This document shows positions 33,010 through 41,034 of a stretch of DNA of 64,000 bases, in pieces (position 1 is the first letter of the stretch; the number at the start of each line of letters is the position of its first letter). Source of the DNA: Sphingomonas aurea (GTDB taxonomy: Bacteria > Pseudomonadota > Alphaproteobacteria > Sphingomonadales > Sphingomonadaceae). Position numbers and translations under genes: made by a program. Where the stretch lies: NCBI RefSeq assembly GCF_030678875.1, contig NZ_JAUUDS010000002.1:124001-188000 (forward strand). Direction: 5' to 3'. The notes under the pieces were generated by a model that made no database searches, was not told where the DNA came from, and was given only the letters and a program-made list of their open reading frames with translations.

Positions 33010-33416
33010 TCGTCGTCGATTCCAGCGTCTGGATCGATTTCTTCCGGGCCGTCCGATCGCCACAGACCGAGCTGCTGGACGAGGCGCTGGGCGCCGATCG
33101 CGTGATGATCGGTGACCTCATCATGGTCGAGGTTCTGCAGGGATTCGCCAACGAAGCGACGGCGCGCAGGGCCCATGCGCGGCTGATGCTGGCGATACCG
33201 CTGACCGTTGGCGACCTGGAGGTCGCCGCGCTCGCCGCCCGTCATTATCGCTTTCTGCGCGGGCGTGGCATAACCCCGCGCAAGACGATCGACACGCTGA
33301 TCGCGACGCGGTGCATCGTGGACGGGCTGCCGCTGCTCTATAGCGACCGCGATTTCGAACCTTTCGTCCAGCATCTCGGCCTGCGGTCGGCGCTGGACAT
33401 TCCCGGAGCGAGTTGA
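33006..33416 (+). CDS. vapC: VapC PIN-domain ribonuclease toxin
   Basis: The frame opens with TTG at 33006 overlapping the vapB stop and gives 136 residues. PIN acidic residues are present: the first Asp in IVVDSSVWIDFF, Glu in MVEVLQGF, Asp in PRKTIDTLIATRC, and the last Asp in LLYSDRDFEPF. VapC enzymes cut tRNAs or rRNA when free of VapB. All four acidic positions are intact, so the toxin should be active. Its TGA shares a base with the ATG of gor (TGATG), which couples a housekeeping gene to the toxin-antitoxin pair. Confidence 0.92.
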   Translation: MIVVDSSVWIDFFRAVRSPQTELLDEALGADRVMIGDLIMVEVLQGFANEATARRAHARLMLAIPLTVGDLEVAALAARHYRFLRGRGITPRKTIDTLIATRCIVDGLPLLYSDRDFEPFVQHLGLRSALDIPGAS

Positions 33417-34765
33417 TGCCCCAATATGACTACGACCTATTCGTCCTGGGTGCCGGATCGGGCGGCACGCGGGCGTCGCGGGTGGCGGCGGCGCATGGGG
33501 CGCGGGTGGCGGTGGCGGAGGAGTATCGCGTCGGCGGCACCTGCGTGATCCGCGGATGCGTGCCCAAGAAGCTGCTCGTCTATGGCGCGCACTTTGCCGA
33601 GGACCTGCGCGACGCGAAGCATTTCGGCTGGGACGTGCCCTCCCCGTGCAGCTTCTCGTGGGCGACGCTGCGCGACAATGTGATGGCCGAGGTCGACCGG
33701 ATCAACGGCGCCTATACCCAGACGCTGAACAATAACGGTGTCGAGATCATTTCCCAGCGCGCCGTCGTCACCGGGCCGAACAGCGTGCGGCTGGCCGACG
33801 GGACCGAGAAGACGGCGGAGCGCATCCTGGTCGCGGTCGGCGCGCATCCGGCGATCCCCGAATGTCCGGGGCACGAGCACGGCATCACCTCGAACGAGGT
33901 GTTCCACCTGCCCGAGCTGCCCAGGCGCATCCTGATCGCGGGCGGCGGCTATATCGCCAACGAGTTCGCCGGCATCTTCCACCAGTTCGGCAGCCATGTG
34001 ATCCTGGCCAATCGCAGCCAGGAGCTGCTACGCGGATACGACGCGCAGATCCGCGACCGGCTGCTCCAGATCTCGACGATGAAGGGGATCGAGTTCCGCT
34101 TCGACGCCGCCTTCCACGGGATCGACAAGGGCGAGGACGGGTGCCTGACCGTCCATCTTGCCAATCACGAGCCGGTGGTGGTCGACCAGGTGCTGTTCGC
34201 GACCGGGCGGCGGCCCAATACAACAGGCCTGGGGCTGGAGAGTGCGGGCGTCGCGTTGGACGACGTCGGTGCGATCCGGGTCGATGAGGACAATCGTTCG
34301 ACCTGTGCCTCGATCTACGCGATCGGCGACGTGACCAACCGCATCCAGCTGACCCCGGTCGCGATCCGCGAGGGTCAGGCGTTCGCGGACAGTGTCTATG
34401 GCGGCAAGCCGACGAAGGTCGATTATGGCTGCGTGCCGGCCGCGGTGTTCAGCCACCCGCCGATCGCCGGCGTCGGCCTGACCGAGGCGGAGGCGAAGAA
34501 CCGCTATGGCTCGGTCCGGGTCTATTCGTCGGACTTCCGGCCGATGAAGAACGTGCTGGCCGGGCGGAACGAGCGGGCGCTCTACAAGATGGTATGCGAC
34601 GGGGAAACCGACCGGGTGCTCGGCATCCACATGATCGGCCCGGACGTGCCCGAGATCGTGCAGGTCTGCGCGGTGGCGGTGAAGGCGGGGCTGACCAAGG
34701 CGGACTTCGACGCGACGGTGGCGCTGCACCCGTCGATGGCGGAGGAACTGGTGCTGATGCGCTGA
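33416..34765 (+). CDS. gor: Glutathione-disulfide reductase
   Basis: The frame allows TTG at 33413, but ATG at 33416 (TGATG with vapC) puts MPQYDYDLFVLGAGSGG at the usual distance, so I use it; 449 residues. The redox-active pair is in GGTCVIRGCVPKKLL; FAD loop GAGSGGTRAS; NADPH loop AGGGYIANEFAG; the second FAD motif is in IYAIGDVTN, and the C-terminal active-site His-Glu is in LHPSMAEELV. It keeps glutathione reduced with NADPH, supporting the GST at 16835. No start of its own signal is seen, so it depends on transcription through vapBC or from pgi. Confidence 0.95.
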   Translation: MPQYDYDLFVLGAGSGGTRASRVAAAHGARVAVAEEYRVGGTCVIRGCVPKKLLVYGAHFAEDLRDAKHFGWDVPSPCSFSWATLRDNVMAEVDRINGAYTQTLNNNGVEIISQRAVVTGPNSVRLADGTEKTAERILVAVGAHPAIPECPGHEHGITSNEVFHLPELPRRILIAGGGYIANEFAGIFHQFGSHVILANRSQELLRGYDAQIRDRLLQISTMKGIEFRFDAAFHGIDKGEDGCLTVHLANHEPVVVDQVLFATGRRPNTTGLGLESAGVALDDVGAIRVDEDNRSTCASIYAIGDVTNRIQLTPVAIREGQAFADSVYGGKPTKVDYGCVPAAVFSHPPIAGVGLTEAEAKNRYGSVRVYSSDFRPMKNVLAGRNERALYKMVCDGETDRVLGIHMIGPDVPEIVQVCAVAVKAGLTKADFDATVALHPSMAEELVLMR

Positions 34766-34794
34766 CGGGCCAAGGCGCGGCCACGTCCGCGCCG

Positions 34795-34880
34795 ATGCGC
34801 GCAAGCGCATGGCCCGGCACGGCCGGCGGGTCGGCGCATGCCGACCCCGTCCGACGCAAGCGGCGGCTTTGCCGTCGCTT
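34795..34880 (+). terminator. Three hairpins in a row after gor
   Basis: ATGCGC/GCGCAT with a GCAA loop (34795-34810), GGGTCGGC/GCCGACCC with a GCAT loop (34828-34847), and AAGCGGCGGC/GCCGTCGCTT with a TTT loop (34858-34880) follow the stop within 115 nt. The last is followed by CTTC and is the best terminator candidate. Confidence 0.6.
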
Positions 34881-34984
34881 CTTCCCATGAAGAGGTCGCA
34901 GGTGGCGGCGGCAGCACATTCTCGCAACCGGTGACCCCTCCACCACCGCTTCGCGGCGGTCCCCCTCTCCCTCCGGGGGAGGAT

Positions 34985-35139
34985 CTAGAGCCATTTGCGA
35001 TCAGGACTGCGCTCCCTTTCCCTTCAGGGGAGGGGCCGGGGGTGGGGCGTATCCGCAGGCGCGCCCACGGGGAAGCGCCCCACCCCAACCCCTCCCCTGA
35101 AGGGGAGGGGCTCGCAGTCCTGATCGCTTTTGCCTCTAG
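34985..35139. repeat. Long imperfect palindrome (about 155 bp) between gor and the enoyl-CoA hydratase gene
   Basis: Outer arms CTAGAG...GCGATCAGGACTGCG (34985-35011) and its complement (35113-35139) enclose inner arms of the CCTTCAGGGGAGGGG type. The right arm contains the stop codon of the enoyl-CoA hydratase gene. The inner sequence recurs at 56141-56239. Confidence 0.85.
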
Positions 35140-35903
35140 CGCCCCAGGAACCGGCCCGGCCGCCGCTCCGCCACGGCGCGGACGCCCTCGGTGAAATCCT
35201 CGGTCCGCTGGAGCCACGCCTGCTGCGCCAGTTCATGATCGGTCTGTGCGGCAACCAGCGCGGCTAGGTCGCCGCGCATCGTCGCGCGGGTCGCCTGCAC
35301 GGCGAGCGGGGCGCCGGCCGCAATCTCGTGCGCCAGCGCCAGCGCCGCCGCGTCAAGTTCGGCGAGGGGCACCAGCCGGTCGACCAGCCCCCACTCCGCC
35401 GCCTCCTCGCCACGGATGCGGCGGGCAGTGAGGTTCATCAGGAGCGCGCGCTGGCGGCCGACGACCCGCTCCAGCACCGCGGAGATGCCGAAGCCGGGGT
35501 GAAATCCGATCTGGACGAAATTGGCCACGAAGCGCGCCTCGGGCGCCGCGACGCGGAAATCGGCGACCAGGCTGAGGCCGAGGCCGGCACCAACCGCGCT
35601 GCCCTGCACCGCCGCGACGACCGGTGTGGCGACCGCGAACAGGCGGGCTGCGGCGACGTAGAAGGGGTTGCGGCCGTCCGCCGGCACGCCGTCCGCCACC
35701 GGATTGGCATTGACCAGATCTGCGCCGGCGCAGAACACCCGGCCCTCCGAACGGAGCACGATCGCACGCACCTCCGGATCGGCGTCGGCGGCGTCGAACG
35801 CGGCGCCGATCCCCTCGATCAGCGTCAGGTCGGCGAAATTGTGCGGCGGGCGGGCGAAGGTGACGATCGCGACATGCGCGTCGCGGCGGGTTTCCACGGT
35901 CAT
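35136..35903 (-). CDS. Enoyl-CoA hydratase/isomerase family protein
   Basis: ATG at 35901-35903 gives 255 residues; the frame extends upstream but without homology. The crotonase fold is evident: oxyanion-hole pieces FCAGADLVN (about residue 60) and AAVQGSAVGAGLGLSLVADFRVA (about 95-118), then FVQIGFHPGFGIS. The first catalytic Glu of true hydratases usually lies just after the second oxyanion block; here the residues read ARFVANFVQIG with no Glu there, while an Asp and Glu occur later, so the reaction may be an isomerisation, hydrolysis or lyase step rather than beta-oxidation hydration. No linked fatty-acid genes. Confidence 0.88.
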   Translation of the reverse strand: MTVETRRDAHVAIVTFARPPHNFADLTLIEGIGAAFDAADADPEVRAIVLRSEGRVFCAGADLVNANPVADGVPADGRNPFYVAAARLFAVATPVVAAVQGSAVGAGLGLSLVADFRVAAPEARFVANFVQIGFHPGFGISAVLERVVGRQRALLMNLTARRIRGEEAAEWGLVDRLVPLAELDAAALALAHEIAAGAPLAVQATRATMRGDLAALVAAQTDHELAQQAWLQRTEDFTEGVRAVAERRPGRFLGR

Positions 35904-35946
35904 CGGCCTCTTGTACGCAGCCAGGCGGCCATGCCAAGCTCGGGCG

Positions 35947-36678
35947 ATGAGACGCCTGCTCGCCGCCGCCCTGCTCGCCCTGACCGCCAGCGCTGCCACC
36001 GCCGATCCGCTGCCGCTGGGCGCGGGGCAGACCGCTCAGGCGGCATATCGGGCGGGCGACTATCCGTTCCTGCTGTTCGTGCCGCGCGGGTACGAGACGG
36101 ACAAGACGCAGACATGGCCGCTGATGATCTTCCTGCATGGATCGGGCGAGCGGGGCAGCGACGTGACGCAGGTGGCCGCCTGGGGGCCGCCCAAGGTGCT
36201 GGCGCAGCATCCCGGCACGCCGATGCTGATCGTCTCGCCGCAGCTGCCCGCGGATGCGGACTGGGACGTGGCAACGCTCGACCGGCTGCTCGCCGATATC
36301 CGCAAGCGGTACCGGGTGGACCCGTCGCGCATCTACCTGACCGGACTGTCGCTGGGCGGGATCGCGAGCTGGCGCTGGGCGATCGCGCATCCCGACCTGT
36401 TCGCCGCAGTCGCCCCGGTCGCCGCCGAGACGCCGACCAGACGGGCCTGCGTGTTGAAGGACGTGCCGATCTGGGCGTTCCACGGCGATGACGACGGCGC
36501 GGTGCCGGTGCGCGGCGACTTCGAGATGATCGAGGCGATCCGCGCCTGCAAGGGCAGCGTCAAGCCGCGGCTGACCGTGTATCCCGCAACGGATCATTTC
36601 TCGTGGGTGCCGGCGTATGACGATCCGGCGTTCTGGCGCTGGATCGGGGAGCAGCGGCGTCAGGGCGTTTCGCGCTAA
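35947..36678 (+). CDS. Secreted alpha/beta-hydrolase (phospholipase/carboxylesterase-like)
   Basis: ATG at 35947 gives 243 residues with a signal peptide (RRLLAAALLALTASAATA, cleavage near residue 20). The hydrolase core shows the oxyanion strand MIFLHGSGERG, the nucleophile elbow TGLSLGGIAS, the acid in WAFHGDDDGAVPV (Asp), and the His in ATDHFSWVP. This is the type often annotated as phospholipase/carboxylesterase or feruloyl-esterase-like in polysaccharide users. It acts in the periplasm or outside. The gene is divergent from the enoyl-CoA hydratase gene across 43 nt. The substrate is unknown. Confidence 0.85.
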   Translation: MRRLLAAALLALTASAATADPLPLGAGQTAQAAYRAGDYPFLLFVPRGYETDKTQTWPLMIFLHGSGERGSDVTQVAAWGPPKVLAQHPGTPMLIVSPQLPADADWDVATLDRLLADIRKRYRVDPSRIYLTGLSLGGIASWRWAIAHPDLFAAVAPVAAETPTRRACVLKDVPIWAFHGDDDGAVPVRGDFEMIEAIRACKGSVKPRLTVYPATDHFSWVPAYDDPAFWRWIGEQRRQGVSR

Positions 36679-36796
36679 GATGCCAAGCGGTTGCGCCCGG
36701 GCGCGCGGCAGCTTTCCCTCTTCAGCCGGCGGAGCGCGCTGCGCTGCCGCGCACAGGACATCTTTGCGTCTTCGCGTCTTTGCGCGAGAAAATCGG

Positions 36797-36918
36797 TTCA
36801 CGCGGAGACGCGGAGGAATTGCGCGCAGGGCAGCACGTCCGTGTCACCGACGGTCGGTTGTGAAGAGCTGCCGTGCGGCTGGGGGTGACACCTCTGCGTC
36901 TCCGCGGCTCCGCGTGAA
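36797..36918. repeat. Imperfect inverted repeat in the gap after the esterase gene
   Basis: TTCACGCGGAGACGCGGAGG (36797-36816) is mirrored by CCTCTGCGTCTCCGCG plus a short insertion and CGCGTGAA (36891-36918). In front of it (36763-36788) lies a run of CTTTGCGTCTTCGCG-like sequence shared with the palindrome at 59158. The 245-nt gap holds no gene. Confidence 0.7.
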
Positions 36919-36923
36919 TACTC

Positions 36924-37280
36924 TTACTTCCGGCCCACCGCCGCATGCTGCAGGAGGGTGCCGGCGACGTAGCAGAGCGCATCGATCGGATCGGGCGTCG
37001 AGCGTGTCGTGATGAGCGGGACGGCGACTTCCCAGACGGCGATGGCGCCCGCGATCAGGGCGAGCTTGCCGGGCAGCGTGCGCGCCCAGAGGCCGAGCGG
37101 GGTGATGGCGGGTATGGCCAGCGCGATGATGGAGGGAAGCGCCACGCCGGCGAGCAGGTCGGTGGCGTGGTAGCGGAGCAGGCCGGTGCGCGGCGCGATG
37201 CCGATCCGCACGATCAGATAGCCGATCGCCACCGCGACGATCACGACAAGATGCGGCATAGCGGCGCGGAGGACGCTCAT
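36924..37280 (-). CDS. Small polytopic membrane protein
   Basis: The 118-residue protein from ATG 37278-37280 has four hydrophobic helices (LVVIVAVAIGYLIV; LLAGVALPSIIALAIPAI; KLALIAGAIAVWEVAVPL; the last ends ALCYVAGTLLQH). Charged turns (RYHATD, TTRSTPDPID) separate them. The pattern resembles the VanZ-like/small integral protein class but I cannot name it. Its start overlaps the rarD stop by four bases (ATGA), so both are one transcript. Inner-membrane location is certain from hydrophobicity; function is not. Confidence 0.8.
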   Translation of the reverse strand: MSVLRAAMPHLVVIVAVAIGYLIVRIGIAPRTGLLRYHATDLLAGVALPSIIALAIPAITPLGLWARTLPGKLALIAGAIAVWEVAVPLITTRSTPDPIDALCYVAGTLLQHAAVGRK

Positions 37281-38176
37281 CCGGCGAGCGACGCCGGCCG
37301 GCGGGCGGCATGGAGGCTCGCGGCGGCGTAGAGCGCGCAGCCGCTCCAGATCAGCGCGAAGGCGACGATGTGGAAATCGCGCAGCGGCTCGCCGAAGAGG
37401 AGGACGGCCTGCGCGAGCTGGAGCGTCGGCGCTATATACTGAAGGAGCCCCAGCGTCGTGTAGCGCATCCGCCGCGCCGCCGCCGCGAACAGCAACAGCG
37501 GTGCGGCGGTTATCGCGCCGGCGGCGACCAGCAGCAGGTCGAGCCGGGTGTCGTGGCCCATCGCCCCCTGCCCGTGTCCCTGCGCCCAGCCGATCACGGC
37601 AATGGCAGGGCCGGCGAGGAGCAATGTCTCGATCGTCAGGCCGCCGAGCGCGTCGATCGCGACCACCTTGCGGATCAGCCCGTAGCAGCCGAAGCTGAGC
37701 GCGAGGGTCAGCGAGATCCACACCGATCCGCCGCCGCCCAGCGCCATCGCCAGCACGCCGAGCGCAGCGATACCGACCGCGACCCACTGGATGCGCCCGA
37801 CCCGCTCGCCGAGCACCGCGACGCCGAGCGCGACATTGACCAGCGGGTTGATGAAATAGCCCAGGCTCGCCTCCAGCACATGCGCGTGGCCGACCGCCCA
37901 GATATAGACCAGCCAGTTGGTCGCGATCAGCGCGGCGCTGCCCGCCAGCATCGCCAGCGTGCGGCCGCGCGCGGCGGCGCGGATCGCACCGACCCGACGC
38001 AGGACGACGACGACCAGCGCCAGGAGGAGCAGCGACCAGATCACCCGGTGGGCGAGGATCTGGGGCGCCGGCACGCCGTGGAGCAGCTTGAAATAGATCG
38101 GCAGCACACCCCACAGGACATAGGCGACGACGCCCAGGGCCAGGCCGGTGCGGGGGTTTTGATCGGTCGCGGTCAT
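37277..38176 (-). CDS. rarD: RarD-type EamA/DMT superfamily transporter
   Basis: ATG at 38174-38176 gives 299 residues with ten predicted helices in two EamA repeats. RarD marks are visible: GVVAYVLWGVLPIYFKLLH at the start, ASLGYFINPLVNVALGV mid-protein, and TLGLLQYIAPTLQLAQAVLLFGE in the second half. Chloramphenicol-sensitive-type RarD proteins export an unidentified metabolite; drug export is not established. The 36 upstream in-frame residues lack homology and are not included. Followed by the overlapping small membrane gene. Confidence 0.92.
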   Translation of the reverse strand: MTATDQNPRTGLALGVVAYVLWGVLPIYFKLLHGVPAPQILAHRVIWSLLLLALVVVVLRRVGAIRAAARGRTLAMLAGSAALIATNWLVYIWAVGHAHVLEASLGYFINPLVNVALGVAVLGERVGRIQWVAVGIAALGVLAMALGGGGSVWISLTLALSFGCYGLIRKVVAIDALGGLTIETLLLAGPAIAVIGWAQGHGQGAMGHDTRLDLLLVAAGAITAAPLLLFAAAARRMRYTTLGLLQYIAPTLQLAQAVLLFGEPLRDFHIVAFALIWSGCALYAAASLHAARRPASLAG

Positions 38177-38289
38177 GGCCCGCCCTTGCCGCTGGGGCGA
38201 GTGGGCGCAAGCGAGTTTGGAATTTACGCGAGATGTGATGAAGTTCGCACGAAGGCGCGAAGGTGTTGCGTTCGGTGAAGCCACATCTC

Positions 38290-38371
38290 GTCACCCCAGC
38301 GCAGGCTGGGGTCTCCCGGAGGAAGGCGTGGCGCCCGCCAAGCAGAAGACCCCGGCCTGCGCAGGGGTGAC
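38290..38371. repeat. Inverted repeat with 25-bp arms
   Basis: GTCACCCCAGCGCAGGCTGG... (38290-38314) mirrors 38347-38371 with two mismatches. The GTCACCCC-GC-AGGCTGGGGTCT wording is a repeat type frequent in sphingomonad intergenic DNA. Confidence 0.85.
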
Positions 38372-38400
38372 GGTGGTCTGGGGGTGCACCTACCCCCTCT

Positions 38401-38498
38401 CCGTCATGCCGGGCCTGTCCCGGCATCCACCCGTCCGCAGGCGCCTCGGTCCGTGCGTTTGCGGTGCCGTGGATGCCGGGACAGGCCCGGCATGACGG
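38401..38498. repeat. Inverted repeat with perfect 30-bp arms
   Basis: CCGTCATGCCGGGCCTGTCC... (38401-38430) is exactly complementary to 38469-38498, with a 38-nt middle. Each arm also contains a shorter palindrome (CCGGGCCTGTCCCGG). It ends 23 nt from the E2 stop and could terminate transcription. Confidence 0.9.
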
Positions 38499-38520
38499 GG
38501 TGGTCAGGGGTCGGACGGAT

Positions 38521-39837
38521 TCAGTCGGCGAACAGCAGGACCGGAGTTTCCAGTACCTTCTTCAGCGCCTGAACGTAGCTCGCCGCATCCCAGCCGTCGA
38601 CGACGCGGTGGTCGCAGCTGATCGAGACGTTCATCAGCTTGGCACGGACGATATCGTCGCCCTGGAAGATTGGGCGCTCGACGATCTTGTTGGGGCCGAT
38701 GATCGCGACTTCGGGGCGGTTGATGACCGGCGTGGTCGCGATGCCGCCGAGGGGCCCGAGCGAGGTCAGGGTGATGGTGCCGCCGCCCAGTTCCTCGGGC
38801 TTCAGCTTGCTGGCGCGCGCGGCCTCGGCCAGCCGGGCGATCTCGGTCGCCAGCTGCCAGACGTTCAGGTCCTGCGCGTCGCGGATGACGGGGACGGTCA
38901 GGCCGGCATCGGTCTGCGCCGCCATGCCCAGATGAACACGGCCACGGCGGGTGACCACCCCCGCTTCGTCGTCGTAACGGGCGTTGAGCATCGGGAATTC
39001 GGGCAAGGTGCGGCAGATCGCGACGATCATCAGCGGCAACATGGTCAGCTTGGGCCGCTGGCCGCGGTTCGCATTCAGATCGGCGCGCATCGCCTCCAGC
39101 TGCGTCACATCCACCTCGTCGACATAGGTGAAGTGGGGAATGTTGCGCTTGGCGGCGGCCATGTTCTCGGCGATGCGGCGGCGCATGCCGATCACGCGGA
39201 CCTGCTCGTCGGCGCGCGCGCGGCTGGCACCGGGGGCGGCATAGCCCTGCGCGGCGCCGTAGCGGAGATAGGCGTCGAGATCGGCATGGCGAACGCGCTC
39301 GCCATCGGTCTTGACCGCGGCGAGGTCGATGCCGAGGTCGCGTGCGCGGGCACGAACGGCGGGGGAGGCTTGGACAGAGGAGGCGGGCGCCTGATCGTTC
39401 CCCGGCGAAGGCCGGGACCCGGCTGGAGCGTCCGGCGTATTGGAAGACGGCGCAGCGTCACCCGCGTCTCCCGACTGGCTCCCGGCATTTGCCGGGGCAG
39501 GATTTTGGGCAGGAGCGGAAGTGGTGACCTCCTCCACGCCGGGGTTCTCCGCTTCCAGCACGGCCTCTTCGGTGGCGGGCGACGCTTCGCTCTCGCCCTC
39601 CGTCTCGATCACCACCAGCGCGGCGCCGATCGCGACCTGGTCGCCGACCTCGCCGGCCAGTTCGACCACGGTACCCGACACCGGCGATTCCATCTCCACG
39701 GTTGCCTTGTCGGTCATCATGTCGGCGATGTTCTGGTCTTCCTCGACCCGGTCGCCCACGGCGACGTGCCAGGCGACGATCTCGGCCTCGGCGATGCCTT
39801 CGCCGATGTCGGGCAGGCGGAAGGTGAAACGCGCCAT
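38521..39837 (-). CDS. bkdB: Branched-chain 2-oxoacid dehydrogenase E2 (dihydrolipoyl acyltransferase)
   Basis: ATG at 39835-39837 gives 438 residues. Domains in order: one lipoyl domain (about 1-80) with the lipoylated Lys in MMTDKATVEMES; a long Ala/Pro/Ser/Glu-rich flexible linker (about 85-165); the E3-binding domain (SPAVRARARDLGIDL, about 170-205); and the acyltransferase domain with the catalytic DHRVVDGWDA near the end. It transfers the acyl group from E1 to CoA in the valine/leucine/isoleucine breakdown complex. It follows the E1beta gene by two nt. The E3 (lpd) gene is not in the operon here. Confidence 0.93.
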   Translation of the reverse strand: MARFTFRLPDIGEGIAEAEIVAWHVAVGDRVEEDQNIADMMTDKATVEMESPVSGTVVELAGEVGDQVAIGAALVVIETEGESEASPATEEAVLEAENPGVEEVTTSAPAQNPAPANAGSQSGDAGDAAPSSNTPDAPAGSRPSPGNDQAPASSVQASPAVRARARDLGIDLAAVKTDGERVRHADLDAYLRYGAAQGYAAPGASRARADEQVRVIGMRRRIAENMAAAKRNIPHFTYVDEVDVTQLEAMRADLNANRGQRPKLTMLPLMIVAICRTLPEFPMLNARYDDEAGVVTRRGRVHLGMAAQTDAGLTVPVIRDAQDLNVWQLATEIARLAEAARASKLKPEELGGGTITLTSLGPLGGIATTPVINRPEVAIIGPNKIVERPIFQGDDIVRAKLMNVSISCDHRVVDGWDAASYVQALKKVLETPVLLFAD

Positions 39838-39839
39838 CT

Positions 39840-40883
39840 TCAAGCGTCCTTCATGATCTTCTTGAGAGCCTGGCCGATGCGGACCGGGCCCGGGAAATAG
39901 GCCCATTCCAGGCTGTGCGGATAGGGCGTGTCGAACCCGGTGACGCGCTCGATCGGCGCCTCGAGATGGTAGAAGCAGCGCTCCTGCACCAGCGCCGACA
40001 GCTCGGCGCCGAAGCCGCTGGTCCGCGTCGCCTCGTGCACGATCATGCAGCGGCCGGTCTTCTTTACCGAGGCCTCGATCGTCTGGATGTCGAGCGGGAC
40101 CAGCGTGCGCAGGTCGATGATCTCGGCATCGACGCCGCTTTCCTCCACCACGGCGCGGCAGACATGCACCATCGTGCCATAGGCGAGGATGGTCAGCGCC
40201 TCGCCCGGCCGCACGATCGCCGCCTTGCCCAGCTCGACGCGGTAGTGACCGGTCGGCACTTCGCCGGCGGGATGTTTCGACCAGTTCTGCGCGGGCCGGT
40301 CCCAATGGCCGTCGAACGGACCGTTGTAGATACGCTTGGGTTCCAGGAAGAGGACGGGGTCGTTGTCCTCGATCGCGGCGATCAGCAGCCCCTTGGCGTC
40401 GTAGGGCGTCGACGGGATCACCGTCTTCATGCCCGAGACATGGGTGAAGATCCCCTCCGGGCTCTGGCTGTGCGTCTGCCCGCCGAAGATACCGCCGCCA
40501 TAAGGCGAGCGGATCGTGATCGGCGCGGTGAACTCGCCCGCCGAGCGATAGCGGAGCCGCGCCGCCTCCGACACGAGCTGGTCGAGCGCGGGATAGATGT
40601 AATCGGCGAACTGGATCTCTGGCACGGGACGCAGCCCGTATGCCCCCATACCGATCGCGACGCCCATGATGCCGATCTCGGTGATCGGCGTGTCGAACAC
40701 GCGGGTCTTGCCGAACTTCGCCTGCAACCCCGCCGTCGCGCGGAACACGCCGCCGAAATAGCCGACGTCCTCGCCCATCACGACGACATCGGGATCGCGG
40801 TCCATCATCACGTCCAGCGCGGAGTTGATCGCCTGGATCATGTTCATGCGCGTGGTGGGTTCTGCGGATTCGGTCATCGTCAT
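39840..40883 (-). CDS. bkdA2: Branched-chain 2-oxoacid dehydrogenase E1 beta subunit
   Basis: ATG at 40881-40883 gives 347 residues. Transketolase pyrimidine-binding features are VVVMGEDVGYFGGVFRAT and DTPITEIGIMGVAIGMGAYGLRP, in which a Glu contacts ThDP. These are followed by SPYGGGIFGGQTHSQSPE with the potassium/His region, and a C-terminal transketolase domain (IVHEATRTSGFGAEL). It pairs with E1 alpha to decarboxylate branched 2-oxoacids. The gap to the E1 alpha gene (151 nt) is unusually long for this operon and is filled by an inverted repeat. Confidence 0.94.
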   Translation of the reverse strand: MTMTESAEPTTRMNMIQAINSALDVMMDRDPDVVVMGEDVGYFGGVFRATAGLQAKFGKTRVFDTPITEIGIMGVAIGMGAYGLRPVPEIQFADYIYPALDQLVSEAARLRYRSAGEFTAPITIRSPYGGGIFGGQTHSQSPEGIFTHVSGMKTVIPSTPYDAKGLLIAAIEDNDPVLFLEPKRIYNGPFDGHWDRPAQNWSKHPAGEVPTGHYRVELGKAAIVRPGEALTILAYGTMVHVCRAVVEESGVDAEIIDLRTLVPLDIQTIEASVKKTGRCMIVHEATRTSGFGAELSALVQERCFYHLEAPIERVTGFDTPYPHSLEWAYFPGPVRIGQALKKIMKDA

Positions 40884-40888
40884 GCCTG

Positions 40889-41025
40889 CAAATCCTCCCC
40901 GACACGGGGAGGGGGACCGCTCGCGCAGCGAGTGGTGGAGGGGGCTCTCCACGAAGGTTGCCGCTGGTGGAGAACCCCCTCCACCAGCCTGCGGCTCGTC
41001 CCCCGCCCCGTGCCGGGGAGGATTT
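40889..41025. repeat. Long inverted repeat between the E1 alpha and E1 beta genes
   Basis: AAATCCTCCCCGACACGGGG... (from 40889) is mirrored by ...CCCCGTGCCGGGGAGGATTT (to 41025), with inner arms GGTGGAGGGGGCTCTCCAC / GTGGAGAACCCCCTCCACC. The whole 137-nt space between the two subunit genes is this element. Confidence 0.85.
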
Positions 41026-41034
41026 CAACCGTGC

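Larger units (their letters stand above)
38177..38520. other. Gene-free gap of palindromic repeats
   Basis: The 344-nt space upstream of rarD and downstream of the E2 gene holds two large inverted repeats (listed next) and no coding frame with normal codon use. Confidence 0.6.

Noticed and set aside
31182..33374. 730-codon minus-strand frame opposite pgi and vapBC
   Set aside because: It spans several real genes, is rich in Arg/His/Asp as expected for antisense frames at high GC, and has no domain.
36924..38426. 500-codon minus-strand frame over rarD
   Set aside because: Only its last 118 codons (36924-37280) are protein-like; the rest is out of frame with rarD, which is a clear transporter.
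34985..41025. Repeated palindromes as a possible CRISPR array
   Set aside because: The repeats are single inverted pairs, not regularly spaced direct repeats with unique spacers, and no cas gene is present.
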